DNA of 64,000 nt from Salvia splendens. Its lineage: Eukaryota > Streptophyta > Magnoliopsida > Lamiales > Lamiaceae. Of the stretch, positions 23,301-34,566 are shown in pieces. The position numbers and the translations under genes were made by a program. The stretch lies in the NCBI RefSeq assembly GCF_004379255.2, contig NC_056048.1, positions 13,415,197-13,479,196 of the forward strand, written 5' to 3'. The number at the start of each line of letters is the position of its first letter. The first letter of the stretch is position 1. The notes below the pieces were generated by a model. That model was not told where the DNA came from and searched no databases. It was given only the letters and a program-made list of their open reading frames with translations.

Positions 23301-25092
23301 ACTGTATCACAGGAGGAAGAGTTCAGGCCAGTTAGCCGAGCGCCGCAAAACGGGGGTGGATATGGTGCATATAATGCTTATATTAATGCTGCGACTAGAT
23401 ATGCTACACTTGGTGCACCAACCCTGTATGATCCTCCTGGTGCCATGTATGGAAGTAAGTACATTGCTGAAAGTACAATGTTGTAACTGCCTTTTTGAGT
23501 TTAATGACCCCAATTGCTTATTATCTCATTAGGGGAGGTAGCTCGTGGAATGGGAAAAAAAATCTTCGTTGGTAGGCTTCCTCAGGAGGCAAGTGTAGAA
23601 GATCTTCGCCATTATTTTGGGAGATTTGGACGAATTTTAGATGTTTATGTTCCAAAGGTAAGAATATATGTGCTTTACTGTATTTGATGGCACTAGATTT
23701 TGATATATTGCAGTTCTATTTTTGTAGGACCCCAAGAGAACAGGTCATAGAGGATTTGGTTTTGTTACTTTCGCTGATGATGGTGTTGCAGATCGTGTAG
23801 GTCGAAGATCACATGAGATATGTGGACATCAGGTTTTGACGCCTTCTGTACTTGAATAGACTATAATCCTTTGAGAATAATTCTACTCCATCTTTTAAAG
23901 ATTTGCGTTGGCTAACCAATGGCTGACAAGGTTATAGGAAGTAGTAAGATGTCCAAAAGCAGTTTGTCCTAACATATGGATGAACTGATTCTTTTGCAGT
24001 GTGATCAATCTCTGACTAATTATATCCTGCTATACTACAAATTTTGAGAATAGGTTAGAGAAAGTATTGGTTTTTGTATCATGTAGCCACCTGCGTTTGT
24101 ATTATGTAGCAACCTGGTTTTGAGTGACTAGGACTAAATAATTCTCCAGTACTATAAGCATTTCTTGCATTTCTTCATATTTTTGTATCTTGTCTTTTCC
24201 ACAATGGTCCCAAACCTTTATATTGTATTTCTAGTGATCCATAAACATTACTCACTCCTGACCCTTCATTCTATTTAAATCCTGTTTTCTTTATTCAATA
24301 TAGTTTTTAGCTGTTAGATCATAAGAACTTAATGTTTAACATTGGAAACTGATGCTGTTATTCGACTGTTTTCTAATTTTATTTTCTGGCCAAAAATAAG
24401 ATTGACCATATTCATGCTATGTATTATTTAACTGATTTTCGAGATGCAATACTTGTGCAAAGGCTTATAGTTATAGATAACTGATTGGTAATCATTATTT
24501 GTAAAATAAAATGTTATAGAACAATTATTTCATTAAATAACCTGGCAAGGATGTTTTGTAACTCTATTATTTACTTGTTTTACAGATTGCAATAGATTCA
24601 GCAACACCTATTGATGATGCTACAGCTACTGCTGCTGCTGGCCCAAGTGGTACTTTCCCGACGAATAACCCTGAGCCATTTGGGTATGGTGTACTGCCTA
24701 TGCGCAGTTATGGTAGGATGTATGGGAGCTTAGATTTTGATGATGTGAGTACTGATGTATTTTTTCCTGTCATTCACACTAAAAAATTGTGCAACATGTC
24801 TATATCTGCTGTTCATATATAATCTACTATACTGTTTATATATAATCATCTAATATACCTTGTATCAGAATATGTTATGTATTTTAACCAAACCTGAAAG
24901 GATTTAGATGAAAATCTATTTTCTATTTGAGAAATCATGTTATTTTTAGATGTATATTATATCTAGGTAATGAACTACAAACTGTTGTACTGACTGAATG
25001 TAATTACTACCTGGCAGTGGGGTTATGGTGTTGGCGGCAGTATGAACGGAGGCAGACCTCCACGTGCAGATTACAGGTATAGGCCTTACTAA
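20395..25092 (+). CDS. Three-RRM hnRNP A/B-like RNA-binding protein
   Basis: Nuclear RNA-binding protein of the plant hnRNP/Musashi-like group; RNA targets cannot be read from sequence. Thirteen coding exons join in frame to 370 residues: 20395-20415, 20516-20605, 21100-21165, 21251-21316, 21426-21511, 21668-21713, 21787-21841, 22860-22936, 23313-23454, 23533-23657, 23728-23832, 24586-24744, 25018-25092. Every intron has GT/AG ends. RRM1 (about 5-80) has LVVLGI and RGFGYATF; RRM2 (about 92-165) has IFVARI and HRGIGFITF; RRM3 (about 225-300) has IFVGRL and HRGFGFVTF. The tail is Gly/Tyr/Arg-rich, ending DYRYRPY. Start is ATG 20395 (MTDRKLVVL). No disabling change is visible. Intron 2 holds a MITE; the 1-kb intron 7 contains an unassigned repeat-like stretch (about 22270-22600). 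Confidence 0.95.
20769..20994. mobile_element. Stowaway MITE in intron 2 of the hnRNP-like gene
   Basis: Ends CTCCCTCCGTTCCATAGTAA and TTACTATGGAACTGAGGGAG, flanked by TA. The inner inverted sequence (GCGCACTCGTTTTGA and TCAAAACGAGTGCGC) extends the pairing, giving a hairpin-forming 226-bp element inside a transcribed intron. Confidence 0.9.
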
Positions 25093-25458
25093 GTCAGACA
25101 GATGTAGCAGCTGTATGGAATGAATCCTGGACATGTAATTTGTTGCCCCCTATAAGAATTGTGGATATTCTTGAATCATAGGAGTAAATTATCTCCATTT
25201 GGCACTTCTTTTTAGTTGTTGAGAGCAAGTGTTACTGTTTGAGTTAGATGCCATTTTAATGTTGAATTCCATATTTCTTGAATCGTTGGAGGAAATTATC
25301 TCCAGTTGGTTGTTGGTATTTTACATGAAGATGTTTTCTGTATTGTGTGCCCAATAAATATTTCAGCTTAGCCTCTTAGTTACTCATTTTTACATTCTGC
25401 AAGAAGCACAATGACTACTAATTTCTCATGATCATATGATTAAAAACTCTGAAAGTGT

Positions 25459-27501
25459 TCATTTCTTGGTGCATATGAAGCAGCTACAAATAGAGCAAAA
25501 CTTGAAATACATAGAGCACGAAATCCTCCTCGTGCGATGTGTTGGGGGAGGCGGTTGGTCTGACAGAGTGTTTCTCATGGCTTGAGCTTTCGACTGCTTG
25601 TCTCTTAGCTTGTTTGTTATCTTCTCCATCGAAGCTGATCTCCTCTTCTCCAGTTTCATCTGCCCGAACACACTCAGTTATGCGGAATGTCTTTAAAGCA
25701 AATACAGAGCAGAGTTTGTGGTAAACGAACCTCGAGTTTCCTCATTGCAGCCTCGGCTTTAGCCTTTTGCAAGTTCTCCCAAGCAGAGATCTTAGCTTCC
25801 TCTCTCTGAAACCTAACACAAACCAGATCAACAAGTACATAATTTCTGAAGTTTCAAGATTTTTTGCTAACCACAATAATTTCACTTCCAAGTTCCACGG
25901 ACAACATACTTGGACATGTTTTTGGATGACTGAGTGATGTCCCAAGCTGTAGGTACGTCTCCTACGCAAGTCGACTCCATGTCTTTGACATCTTGTTTCC
26001 TCAATTCTCTACAAGTATTGGTGCCCTTGTCTACCTGGACATCTCTGATGTTGTCTTTCCCTAGCATAGGAAATGAGGAACGAGTAGAATAAGATAATCT
26101 TCCTTTGGATGATGACCGGGTGCTTCCATCAGGGCTCATTTGAGTAGCCATATCCCTTCGTGAAACTAGGGCTTCACCCATATTTTCGTCTGCCCATTAA
26201 AATTGTCAATCAAGAAATCGTGAAGATTTATTCTATTGACACACAAACATGCCCCACAGGTATTACACAATAATAGAAGTGAGTACCTAAATATAGTTGT
26301 ATGTAATCATCAATGAAGTCAGTCAATCAATCAAATAAAAGATAGCTTAAGACCATAAAAGAACCTAAAATGAAGTGGTTTAGTTTTCATCAGATGCACT
26401 ATAAATATACTGTACCATTTAAGCAATGATAGATACCAAACCCAAGTTATCAAATGCAGTGTGTAAAATATGTCAACGAAATGGGCCCCACCATATATTT
26501 TATTCTGCTAATTGATTATATTAATTAAAATGACCCAAAATGAACTCAATTCTTGTAATTAGGCTAATCATTATTTAACAAAGTTGAAAAGGGGGAATTA
26601 TGATTTAAGGAGTCAACACCCATGAAATCGAATCATATATACTATAATTAATACCTCTGCCCAAAAATATTTACAACTAAAAGGTACTAGCACTTTCCAG
26701 CATCTCCCTTATTTTAGAAAATGACAGATTATACCTATTCAGGCATAATCATAATGCCAAATCCTCAGTAGAAGTGATGGAAATGTCACTTTAAGATGAG
26801 ACCAGACAAGCTCACAGCCTCCTAAATAAGTAGAAGAGGAGATTCCAATCTGTATGCTAAGTTCAGTCATAGTCTCAAGACAAGCATTTTATTTGTTTAC
26901 CATCATTGTGCAAGCAATAATCAGTTAATTACTAAAGAGGTCATAGATTACCTCGAGAACTAGGCTCAGACGTTTCGCTACGCATATCAGACAAGAGCGT
27001 ACTAGCACCATGTCTCATGTCGTCTTCACCATACAAGGGACGGGATCTTGCATCAACTTCAGACTCATAATGAACAGATAAACCCTCAGGGACCAAAACA
27101 CCGGTAGTGAGGGGGCAAGGCGAATTTGCCATGAAATTCCTCACAGCCCCGCCTTCGTGCACAGGCATAGTGGGTGAGTAGCTGGGAAAGTACACAAGTC
27201 CCATCGGGGTCTGTCCCAAAGGGCCACTCTTGGACTTGGGCCGTCTCTGAGCAGCTGCTGCACCGAACCCTGAGATCGGGCTGGTGATCCATCTCTCAGC
27301 ATCATCCCATTTCGAAGGTACCGTCCTCCCACTATTGAAGGGCATCAATGCAGCTGCAGAAACATGCCTCCTACTAGTGCTTGCAGGCAATAGCACCCTC
27401 TCAGAGCTCCACGTCTTCGGCAAGTGATCACCATACTCTGGCGTCCCGGGGCTAGTGAAGGCGCCAGAGTTCCTAAAAGGCGGTCCAGAATTCCTTCTCA
27501 T
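25459..27501 (-). CDS. Remorin family protein (remorin_C)
   Basis: Remorins are plasma-membrane nanodomain scaffold proteins. Four coding exons on the minus strand: 27501-26952, 26189-25910, 25812-25731, 25659-25459, giving about 370 residues. The first exon encodes a long, Ser/Pro-rich, probably disordered N-terminus (starts MRRNSGPPF). Exons 3-4 carry the remorin_C coiled coil (REEAKISAWENLQKAKAEAA, then KLEKRRSASMEKI and LRDKQSKAQAMR). The C-terminus MYFKFCSICSCFICTKK is Cys-rich and hydrophobic, fitting a remorin C-terminal anchor with S-acylation (inferred). Length and layout resemble the long-N-terminus remorins, perhaps group 6. A leader exon probably lies at about 28240-28034, with donor AAAG|GTAACTTC. 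No defect is seen. Confidence 0.93.
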
Positions 27502-28357
27502 GACTCTGAATTTAGATCAAAATCCCCTCCAAATATGTCATAAACACATTATTGATACAAGTAGAACCAACAATAAAACAATCAAGAATTCAGATCTAAC
27601 TTTTCAATAACTTAAAAGGCCCCTTTTTTCCTACCAGAGGCTAAGTTAAGTTAACCTATCAAAATACTGAGAACAAAGAAGGCAGGCAATGTCATCATCA
27701 AATGACAATATGTCTAAATGCCAAATAATTCCAAAAAGCTCTATTTTTTCTGCAGTCTGCAAGTTTATGGGCGCCACGGTTGGGACCACCGGAGGGCTGG
27801 TGATGTCTTTGTTACCAGCCAAGAACACAAACCCCTACACTGGTTACTGAACATAACCAAATTCGTAAAACCCCACAGACCCTTCTTGCATTACCACATA
27901 AAAATCCAATCTTTCGCTCTCAAAATTGGCTACAGTCCCTAAATTCCCTCCACCATACAGACACAAATGGGACCAGAAAATGAAAGGCGAAAGGTAGAAA
28001 AGAGAAAATGTTGCTTTTCCCAAGAAGTTACCTTTAATTGAGTTCAAGCTCCTGCCTTTTCGTCTCGAAAATCTTGTTTACACTTATGTGGAAGTAATGT
28101 TGTAGGATAATGGATTTTCTGTTTTGGGTAATGGAGTAATAGTTTAAGGGGAGTAGATTTTGAGAATGTGAAAGGAAATAAGGTTTTTTGAAGAAGGGAA
28201 TAGAAAAATGGAGTTGTGGAAGACTGATTGTTTTTCAAGAATAATTTAATGGAGGAAGAATACAGGGATGGTGAGAAGGCTGAGTTGGCATAATGCCATA
28301 TGCGGATACAACCAAGACAATGGGACCCTTGTTGGTCGACTTAGGATCTCTCTATTA

Positions 28358-30103
28358 GAGCATCCACAGTAGCAGCGAGCGGACCGGCGAGCTATTATAG
28401 CCGGCGAGCGCCAAATCGTCGAGAATTTCGGCGAACTCAAGCCGATTCCCGGGCGCTCGTCGATTTGCACGTCATTCTCGAAACACTATATATACGCGAT
28501 TTGCACGTCATTTTCATTCGCACCACTTGTTTTAATGAGTACTCTCTCTATCATAATTTCTGTACAATATCAACAATGCGAAATGAGTAACGCGGGTGGT
28601 AGTAGTAGTGGTAGTGGTGGGGATGCTGGGGAGTACGAACGGCGTTTGAACGAACATTTGGATGCCTATACGTCCCGAGAGATAGACCGGCTGTTACAAC
28701 GGGCCTTGCAGCCGGCGGTACCTCGACCTCGATCCGTTGACCACCACCGAGCAGTGATTGACCGGGATCACGTAGCTGCACATCAGCGGCTATATGACGA
28801 CTACTTCGCACCGGAGCAGCGGTTTAACGCCAACCTTTTCAAGCGGCGCTTTAGGATAAGCAGGCCTTGTTTATGCGTATTGTTGACGCTTTGGAGCATC
28901 GATATTTGTGTTCCCGCTTCAGGCACGATGCGTCTGATAGACCCGGCCACACACCTATTCAAAAGTGCACTGCGGCAATCAAGCAGCTGGCCTATGGAGG
29001 CGCGGCAGGCATGTGGGACGAGTACCTCCACATCGGCGAGACGACTGCCCTTGAATGTATGAAGTATTTCTGTCAGGGCGTGATTGAAATATTCGGTGAG
29101 CAGTACCTTCGAAGCCCTACCCCCGAAGACTGCCAGGAGCTGATGCAGATGCAGGGGGCGAAGCATGGGTTCCCGGGTATGTTATGCAGCATAGATTGTA
29201 TGCATTGGGAGTGGAAGAACTGCCCCGCTGCCTAGAAAGGGTTCTACTGATTACCTGTTGTGGATTTGACATGCATATTTTGGGGTAGCCGAGTCGAACA
29301 ATGGCCTCAACGTCCTCAACTCGTTGCCTCTTTTCAACGAGCAGTGTCAGGGCGTCGGTCAGGCCATCAGTCTTGTCGCCAATGGGACCCAGCATGATAT
29401 GTGCTACTACTTGGCGGATGAGATATACCCTAGGTGGCCCGTCTTTGTGAAGACGATCAGATGCGCATCGGATGAGAGGAAGGCCTACTTTGCGGAACGC
29501 CAGGAGTCGGCGCGCAAGGACGTGGAGCGCGCATTTGGTGTGCTCCAGTCTCGATGGGCGGCAATTAGGGGTCCAACGCGTTTATGGCATATCGACTGCA
29601 TTGCTGATATAATGTACGTCTGTATTATCATGCACAACATGATTGTCGAAGATGAAGGTGTACAACTGACTAGTTGGGCCAACAACGATAACGAAGTCGG
29701 TCCAAGCCACGGCGTGGCCACCCCCAACGTACGAAGTGGGGTACCTCACGATGAAGCTGGTCGCCTCCAAGCACATGCCACCATGCTCCAAGTGGAAGCT
29801 CATATTCGACTCCAAAAGGATTTAATTGAAGAGTTGTGAGCGCGGAGGACTGCACGACGTTAGTTTTTTTTTTAATTATGTAATTTTTTGTAATGTACCT
29901 TTTTTTAATTTAAATGAAATTATTGCATTTTCCCGTATATGTTAAGTTGAATTCCGTATTTTGTGTGATTGTTATTTTTATAATTTTGTTTATTGTGGCT
30001 GGGCTATTGCTTGTCCAGTTGCTTGTCATGATGACATGGCAGGGGAGTTTGTGGCTGAGCTATGACTGGGCTATTGCTTGTCCACTTCCTATTGTGGATG
30101 CTT
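28358..30103 (+). mobile_element. PIF/Harbinger DNA transposon
   Basis: Left end GAGCATCCACAGTAG and right end CTATTGTGGATGCTT are inverted. Flanking trinucleotides are TTA and TCA, so the target duplication is imperfect. It encodes a broken transposase and shows no MYB-like second ORF. It sits about 120 bp beyond the remorin leader and so within that gene's likely promoter. The same ends occur on the element at 43364-45173. Confidence 0.8.
28583..29839 (+). pseudogene. Harbinger transposase (HARBI1-like / plant transposon protein), broken
   Basis: Three ORF pieces read in order. The first starts MSNAGGSSS (28583; an in-frame ATG also at 28535) and runs to about 28870. The second (28867-29235) includes MLCSIDCMHWEWKNCPAA with the first catalytic Asp. 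The third (29324-29839, with extension back to about 29285) includes VAESNNGLNVLNS, then ARKDVERAFGVLQSRW with the last acidic residue, and CIIMHNMIVEDE. A 1-nt loss near 28870 shifts frame. Between 29235 and 29285 an internal deletion and an in-frame stop remove the second-Asp region. It cannot encode an active enzyme as it stands. Confidence 0.88.
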
Positions 30104-30274
30104 TCACTATGTGTGTGTGTTTGTGTGTGAATGGTGAATTTGCTAAAACTTAGTACTATAACGAAATTTCGCAATAATTAACAATTAGATCAACAACTTC
30201 AGATATATCATGAGTTAAATATGTAGGCAAAAGTCCACATCTCAATTGTATTTTAGAATTTCAATGAAGTTTGA

Positions 30275-30533
30275 TAGTTCATCCTCTATTCTATAACAAT
30301 CAAGTTATTTTTGTCATTTTAGTACGTTACACTATATTATATATTTTTCTTTCTAGTAAAAATTAATATATTTTTCTCATTTACTTTACTCTCTCTTACT
30401 TTATTCTTTATTCATCTCTCTATCTTTTTCATTTCTTACTTTATTCCTTCCTTTACTTAACTCATTTAACACAATTTTTCTTAAATCGTGTGGCGAAAAG
30501 AAATGCCTCCACTACCGCGGAACGGAGGGAGTA
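30275..30533. mobile_element. Stowaway-like MITE, left end eroded
   Basis: The right end CCTCCACTACCGCGGAACGGAGGGAG followed by TA is canonical. The left end (CATCCTCTATTCTATAACAA) is a weak match. AT-rich, noncoding. Confidence 0.5.
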
Positions 30534-30578
30534 ATATTTCAATAGATATTTTGATAGATTAGATTATCTTATTTCGTA

Positions 30579-30781
30579 CTCCCTCCGTCCCATAATAGAT
30601 GTCACACTTGAAAATTGACACGGGATATTAGGAGATGTTATTTTGTGTGTTAGGCGGAGAGAGAAAATAGTATATTTATATTAATGTGAGAGGGAACTTT
30701 TTCCCAAAAAAAGGAAACGTGACATCTTTTGTGGGACAAACAAAAAAGAAAAGTGTGACATATATTATGGGACGGAGAGAG
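30579..30781. mobile_element. Stowaway MITE
   Basis: Ends CTCCCTCCGTCCCATAATAG and TATTATGGGACGGAGAGAG are inverted, with TA on both sides. Inner sequence TGTCACACTTG pairs with AAGTGTGACA. Confidence 0.85.
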
Positions 30782-30783
30782 TA

Positions 30784-31879
30784 CTATCTTTCATCTGTCC
30801 ACAATAGAAGTCACATTTAACATGTGCATGTATTTTAAAAAAATATAAATAAAAGTGAGTTAAATAAGTTAGTGGACTATGATTGTCACTTATATGTAGT
30901 ATTAGTGTTATAATAAAATATGAGTAAAATAAGTTAATGCAATGTGGGGCCTACTTATTATTTATGGTAAAACTGAAATTTGATTATTATCGTGGGACAA
31001 ATCAAAATAACAAATGTGACTTTTATTGTAAAAAAAATAGTAAAATTTTATAGAAGAAATTATTTTTTGTTATTTGTGTTACTAGCTACAAGTTGGTGAG
31101 ACATCAACTTGTGTTGCCGTTAAACGTGGTACAATTGAAATCGAATCATTTCATTTCACTCATTTTTTAATATGAAATGTGGAATTATTTAAACGAATCT
31201 TAATAATGTGCAATAGAAAATAAGGTCAACCTAAAAGATGAAAAGTCATGATAATGTTATTGTTTAAGTCATTATGTTGAGAGAAAAACGATATAAGCTA
31301 TAGTAATTTGCATCGTCGTGTGGACAAAAATGCCATTTTTCACATTTTTGTTGAAAGTAATAGTAACTTTCTTGTTAGACGGTGAAATAGTAAATGTGGG
31401 TTTTTGTATGATAACTAGTATTACACCGAACTAAAATATTTTAAAAACATTAATTTTAGATTATAACTTAATTTAAAAAATTTAGAAACAATATCATAAA
31501 AATTGTAGGAAAAATATAAGTAATAATAACAAAGAATTATACAACTAAAACATACTAACAAACTTGAAATAATTAATACATCAAATTATAAAAAACTTGG
31601 GAGAACTATGAGTCATAATAAATGGATGAGGAGCATTTGAAACAACTATCATTCAAATTCGGCATTTGAAAAAAATGATCCACTCATATCACTATAAACT
31701 ACAAATCTAATTTATAATTACAACATTATTTCATAATCAATAAACATATCATAAAAATTTAAAAATATATTAGAATCAATAAAAACTAAAAATATCTTCA
31801 GTACTAATATTTATATAAAAGAAATATATAAATAAATATTAGACCAATTCAAATTAAGTTATTTATATTTTATTATATA
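30784..31879. other. AT-rich intergenic sequence
   Basis: The first 250 bases include degenerate MITE-like ends (CCACAATAGAAGTCACATTT near 30800 and AATGTGACTTTTATTG near 31012). The remainder is AT-rich with no gene, RNA or clear repeat. Confidence 0.5.
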
Positions 31880-32102
31880 TTCAATAACTAAGATGACACG
31901 TTTCCTTTTTTGGAAACTTTATCTCTCCAATTAATACACGCAACTACTTTTTCTCACTCCTATTAAAATATTCATCTTTCTTTCTCTCTCTATTTTAATA
32001 CTTACATCCACCTTTTCTCACTCCAATTAAACACTTTAACCAATAACTCATAAAATCCCGTGCCGGCTAAGAAATGTGTCATCTTAGCCGGGACGGAGGG
32101 AG
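31880..32102. mobile_element. Stowaway-like MITE
   Basis: The right end GTGTCATCTTAGCCGGGACGGAGGGAG is followed by TA. The left side has the paired AACTAAGATGACACG but has lost its terminal bases. Confidence 0.6.
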
Positions 32103-32267
32103 TAATAATTTGTTACCGTTGCCGGCAAATATAAATTAATTAATTGATATTTGAGATATTAAACATGAGAAATAATAAATATAAGTCATATTCGCAACAT
32201 AGATCTAAGCATGCAATAATTAATTATTTATTGAAGACAATCAAAATCGAAGATTTCAATTAATCAG

Positions 32268-32653
32268 TGATACGAGCCTTTTTTCTATTAAGTATTAATT
32301 AGTTTAGATATATTAGGGATTTGCATATCCTTTCTTATATTTGTTTCTTGTTCCCTAAGCTAGTATTCTAGTATTATAAATAGGAGAGCTTGTTATCATA
32401 TTTAGGCATCCAACAATGAATCAATGAATATATTATTTTGGCCAAATGCCTCGAGTTATGCTTTGAATCCGTAATTCCCTACGCTACCTGCTGCCCGATG
32501 GAAGGTCTCCGCGCACAGCCGGAACGTATATCTGATCTATAGCCGCGCACAGCCGCCCAGATCTTTATCTCCGTCGACCCTCACGGGCGCCGGATTATCT
32601 TTATCTCGTTATTGTCCGTTTTATCGGATCGTTAGGGATTTAGGTCCTTAACA
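32268..32653 (+). repeat. 5' LTR of the compact element
   Basis: 386 bp with a TATA-like AGTATTATAAATAGG near 32368. It has a 34-bp segment absent from the 3' LTR, lying between direct repeats ATCTTTATCT. Confidence 0.9.
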
Positions 32654-32800
32654 ACTGGTGCTTTCATCGTGATCTCACCCTCGCCGAGCTCTAGCCGCCG
32701 GACAACTCTACTTCTGCAACGCCTGACGGGAAGGATTCCCGCGTGCCGCGTCGAAGTCAGCCGATCATCATCCACCACAGCCACGCCTCAATCCGTCAAC

Positions 32801-34108
32801 ATGTCATATGACTATCACCGTCGTCAATACGACCCTCCTCAGGTCGTTCAGCAGTTACATCCTTACCAGCCGATCCGACCACGACGTGCAACCTGCTGGG
32901 ACCCTCCGGGCAGCCGCGATCCACCGGGTATTCCGCCCTATGATCAGCGGCCACCCAAGTACAGGCGTGAACCCTACGGTTCGCCGCAACCTCACCAAAT
33001 GGGGTCTATTCAGACACGCCGCCCCACCTGTTGGGATCTTCCCGGTACCCGACCACTGCGGAGTTTCCAACCTTATGACCCACCACAGTCAAGGCAGCCT
33101 TCGTGTTGGGAACCACCGCCCCTCTGTGCATCGCAAGGATACTCGGATTATGAACCCGTTTCCAGTAAACTAGATCGCGTTTTGGACAGATTGGACAAAT
33201 TTGATGCTTGGAGAGACGCCACAGATCGCCGCTTCGAGATGCTTGAGAAGTATCCGAGGCGACACCAACATCTTCATAATGGCCGCGCCGAGCAGCCTAC
33301 ATACCAGTTACCGCAGTCCGACCGATTTTTTAGTCACGGCACAACTCCGTTGACTGCCGTTGCCCCGCCACGGTCCGGCTTCACGCATCGGCCACAACAG
33401 TCCAGCAAGTTTATTGATTCGGGGAAGCAGCGTGGTCTACCCAATACTCCCACGATAGTATTCGGTGATGATGTTCACAATGACACTACCGATGTTCACA
33501 ATGATGGCGCTTCTCTTGATGTTCCAAATAACGAGTCCCCTGAAGAGTTCGTCAGGAACGAAGGGATTGTCAAGAACGACAATGAGTCACCGCACGTGCT
33601 CACCGTGGCATATGATGATAAGATTGGTGATCATGTTGTTTCATCACACAGGGAATTGGTGATAAAGGATGACGTTGGGATTTTGCTTCAGGAAACGTTG
33701 CTAGAAGATAAAGAGGAGGATGGTTCTATTGGTGAAGTGGAGAAGATAATCGCCTCACTCAATGTTGTTCAAGTGTCATCCAAAAATGTTGTTGGAAATT
33801 GTTGGGGCAAGAAAGGAGATTGTGCTTACACCGATTTGCCAGTAATTGCTTGTGTCTATGTGGATTTGAATGTCGGTGATGTTCCAAGTATGAATCATCG
33901 ATCAACATCGCTCGACAAAGATGCAAGGTTGATCCCTCCGAGTAATGACATGCCATGCTTGAGCATTCTGGGAGGCGTGGACAAGCTTTTCGATTTGGCA
34001 AGGAATTTTTCCGACAAAGTTGAGTCTCCTTTGTTGATTTTTTATGGAGGTGATAAAGGGAGACATTCAGCTGTTCGATATATGTTTGATCCAGGAGGAG
34101 ACGTCTAG
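32801..34108 (+). CDS. 435-residue element-encoded protein of unknown family
   Basis: I do not recognise this protein. It starts at the first ATG of the frame (32801, MSYDYHRRQYDPPQ); the frame is open back to the PBS but without ATG. It is uninterrupted. The N-terminal third is rich in Pro, Arg and Tyr, with three spaced copies of a (T/S)CW(D/E)xP motif at residues about 31, 76 and 101. Residues about 121-151 (KLDRVLDRLDKFDAWRDATD) look like a short coiled coil. The middle is acidic, with the local repeat VHND-TTD-VHND. The C-terminus ends FDPGGDV. There is no CCHC knuckle, DSG protease, YxDD or integrase motif. By position it replaces gag, so a gag-like role is possible but unproven. Confidence 0.75.
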   Translation: MSYDYHRRQYDPPQVVQQLHPYQPIRPRRATCWDPPGSRDPPGIPPYDQRPPKYRREPYGSPQPHQMGSIQTRRPTCWDLPGTRPLRSFQPYDPPQSRQPSCWEPPPLCASQGYSDYEPVSSKLDRVLDRLDKFDAWRDATDRRFEMLEKYPRRHQHLHNGRAEQPTYQLPQSDRFFSHGTTPLTAVAPPRSGFTHRPQQSSKFIDSGKQRGLPNTPTIVFGDDVHNDTTDVHNDGASLDVPNNESPEEFVRNEGIVKNDNESPHVLTVAYDDKIGDHVVSSHRELVIKDDVGILLQETLLEDKEEDGSIGEVEKIIASLNVVQVSSKNVVGNCWGKKGDCAYTDLPVIACVYVDLNVGDVPSMNHRSTSLDKDARLIPPSNDMPCLSILGGVDKLFDLARNFSDKVESPLLIFYGGDKGRHSAVRYMFDPGGDV

Positions 34109-34189
34109 CTAAAGCTTTTGCTTTCAACTCTCGTCCTTAGTTCGTGGTTCCCACCTTGAGGACAAGGTGGATTTTAACCGTGGGGGAGT

Positions 34190-34561
34190 TGATACGAGCC
34201 TTTTTTCTATTAAGTATTAATTAGTTTAGATATATTAGGGATTTGCATATCCTTTCTTATATTTGTTTCTTGTTCCCTAAGCTAGTATTCTAGTATTATA
34301 AATAGGAGAGCTTGTTATCATATTTAGGCATCCAACAATGAATCAATGAATATATTATTTTGGCCAAATGCCTCGAGTTATGCTTTGAATCAGTAATTCC
34401 CTACGCTACCTGCTGCCCGACGGAAGGTCTCCGCGCACAGCCGGGACGTATATCTGATCTATAGCCGTTGCCCGACGGGTTGGAACCCGCGCACAGCCGC
34501 CCAGATCTTTATCTCGTTATTGTCCGTTTTATCGGATCGTTAGGGATTTAGGTCCTTAACA
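34190..34561 (+). repeat. 3' LTR of the compact element
   Basis: 372 bp partner of 32268-32653. It has about 20 bases (around TTGCCCGACGGGTTGGAACC) not present in the 5' copy and lacks the 34-bp segment of that copy. Confidence 0.9.
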
Positions 34562-34566
34562 ATCAG

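Larger units (their letters stand above)
32268..34561 (+). mobile_element. Compact non-autonomous LTR retrotransposon with intact ORF
   Basis: Two LTRs (32268-32653 and 34190-34561) begin TGATACGAGCC and end GTCCTTAACA. The perfect 5-bp duplication ATCAG flanks the element (32263-32267, 34562-34566). A PBS-like CTGGTGCTTTCATCGTG starts 2 bases after the 5' LTR, and a polypurine tract (GTGGGGGAG) abuts the 3' LTR. Total is 2294 bp. The interior is one long ORF with no recognisable protease, RT, RNase H or integrase. The LTRs are near-identical apart from a few substitutions and two indels, so insertion looks recent. Mobilisation would need enzymes from another element (inferred). Confidence 0.9.

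Noticed and set aside
23278..23532. Separate small ORFs over 23278-23532
   Set aside because: One frame is exon 9 of the hnRNP-like gene; the others are its shadows.
28867..29166. Minus-strand ORFs across the Harbinger transposase
   Set aside because: They are shadows of the transposase reading frame on the other strand.
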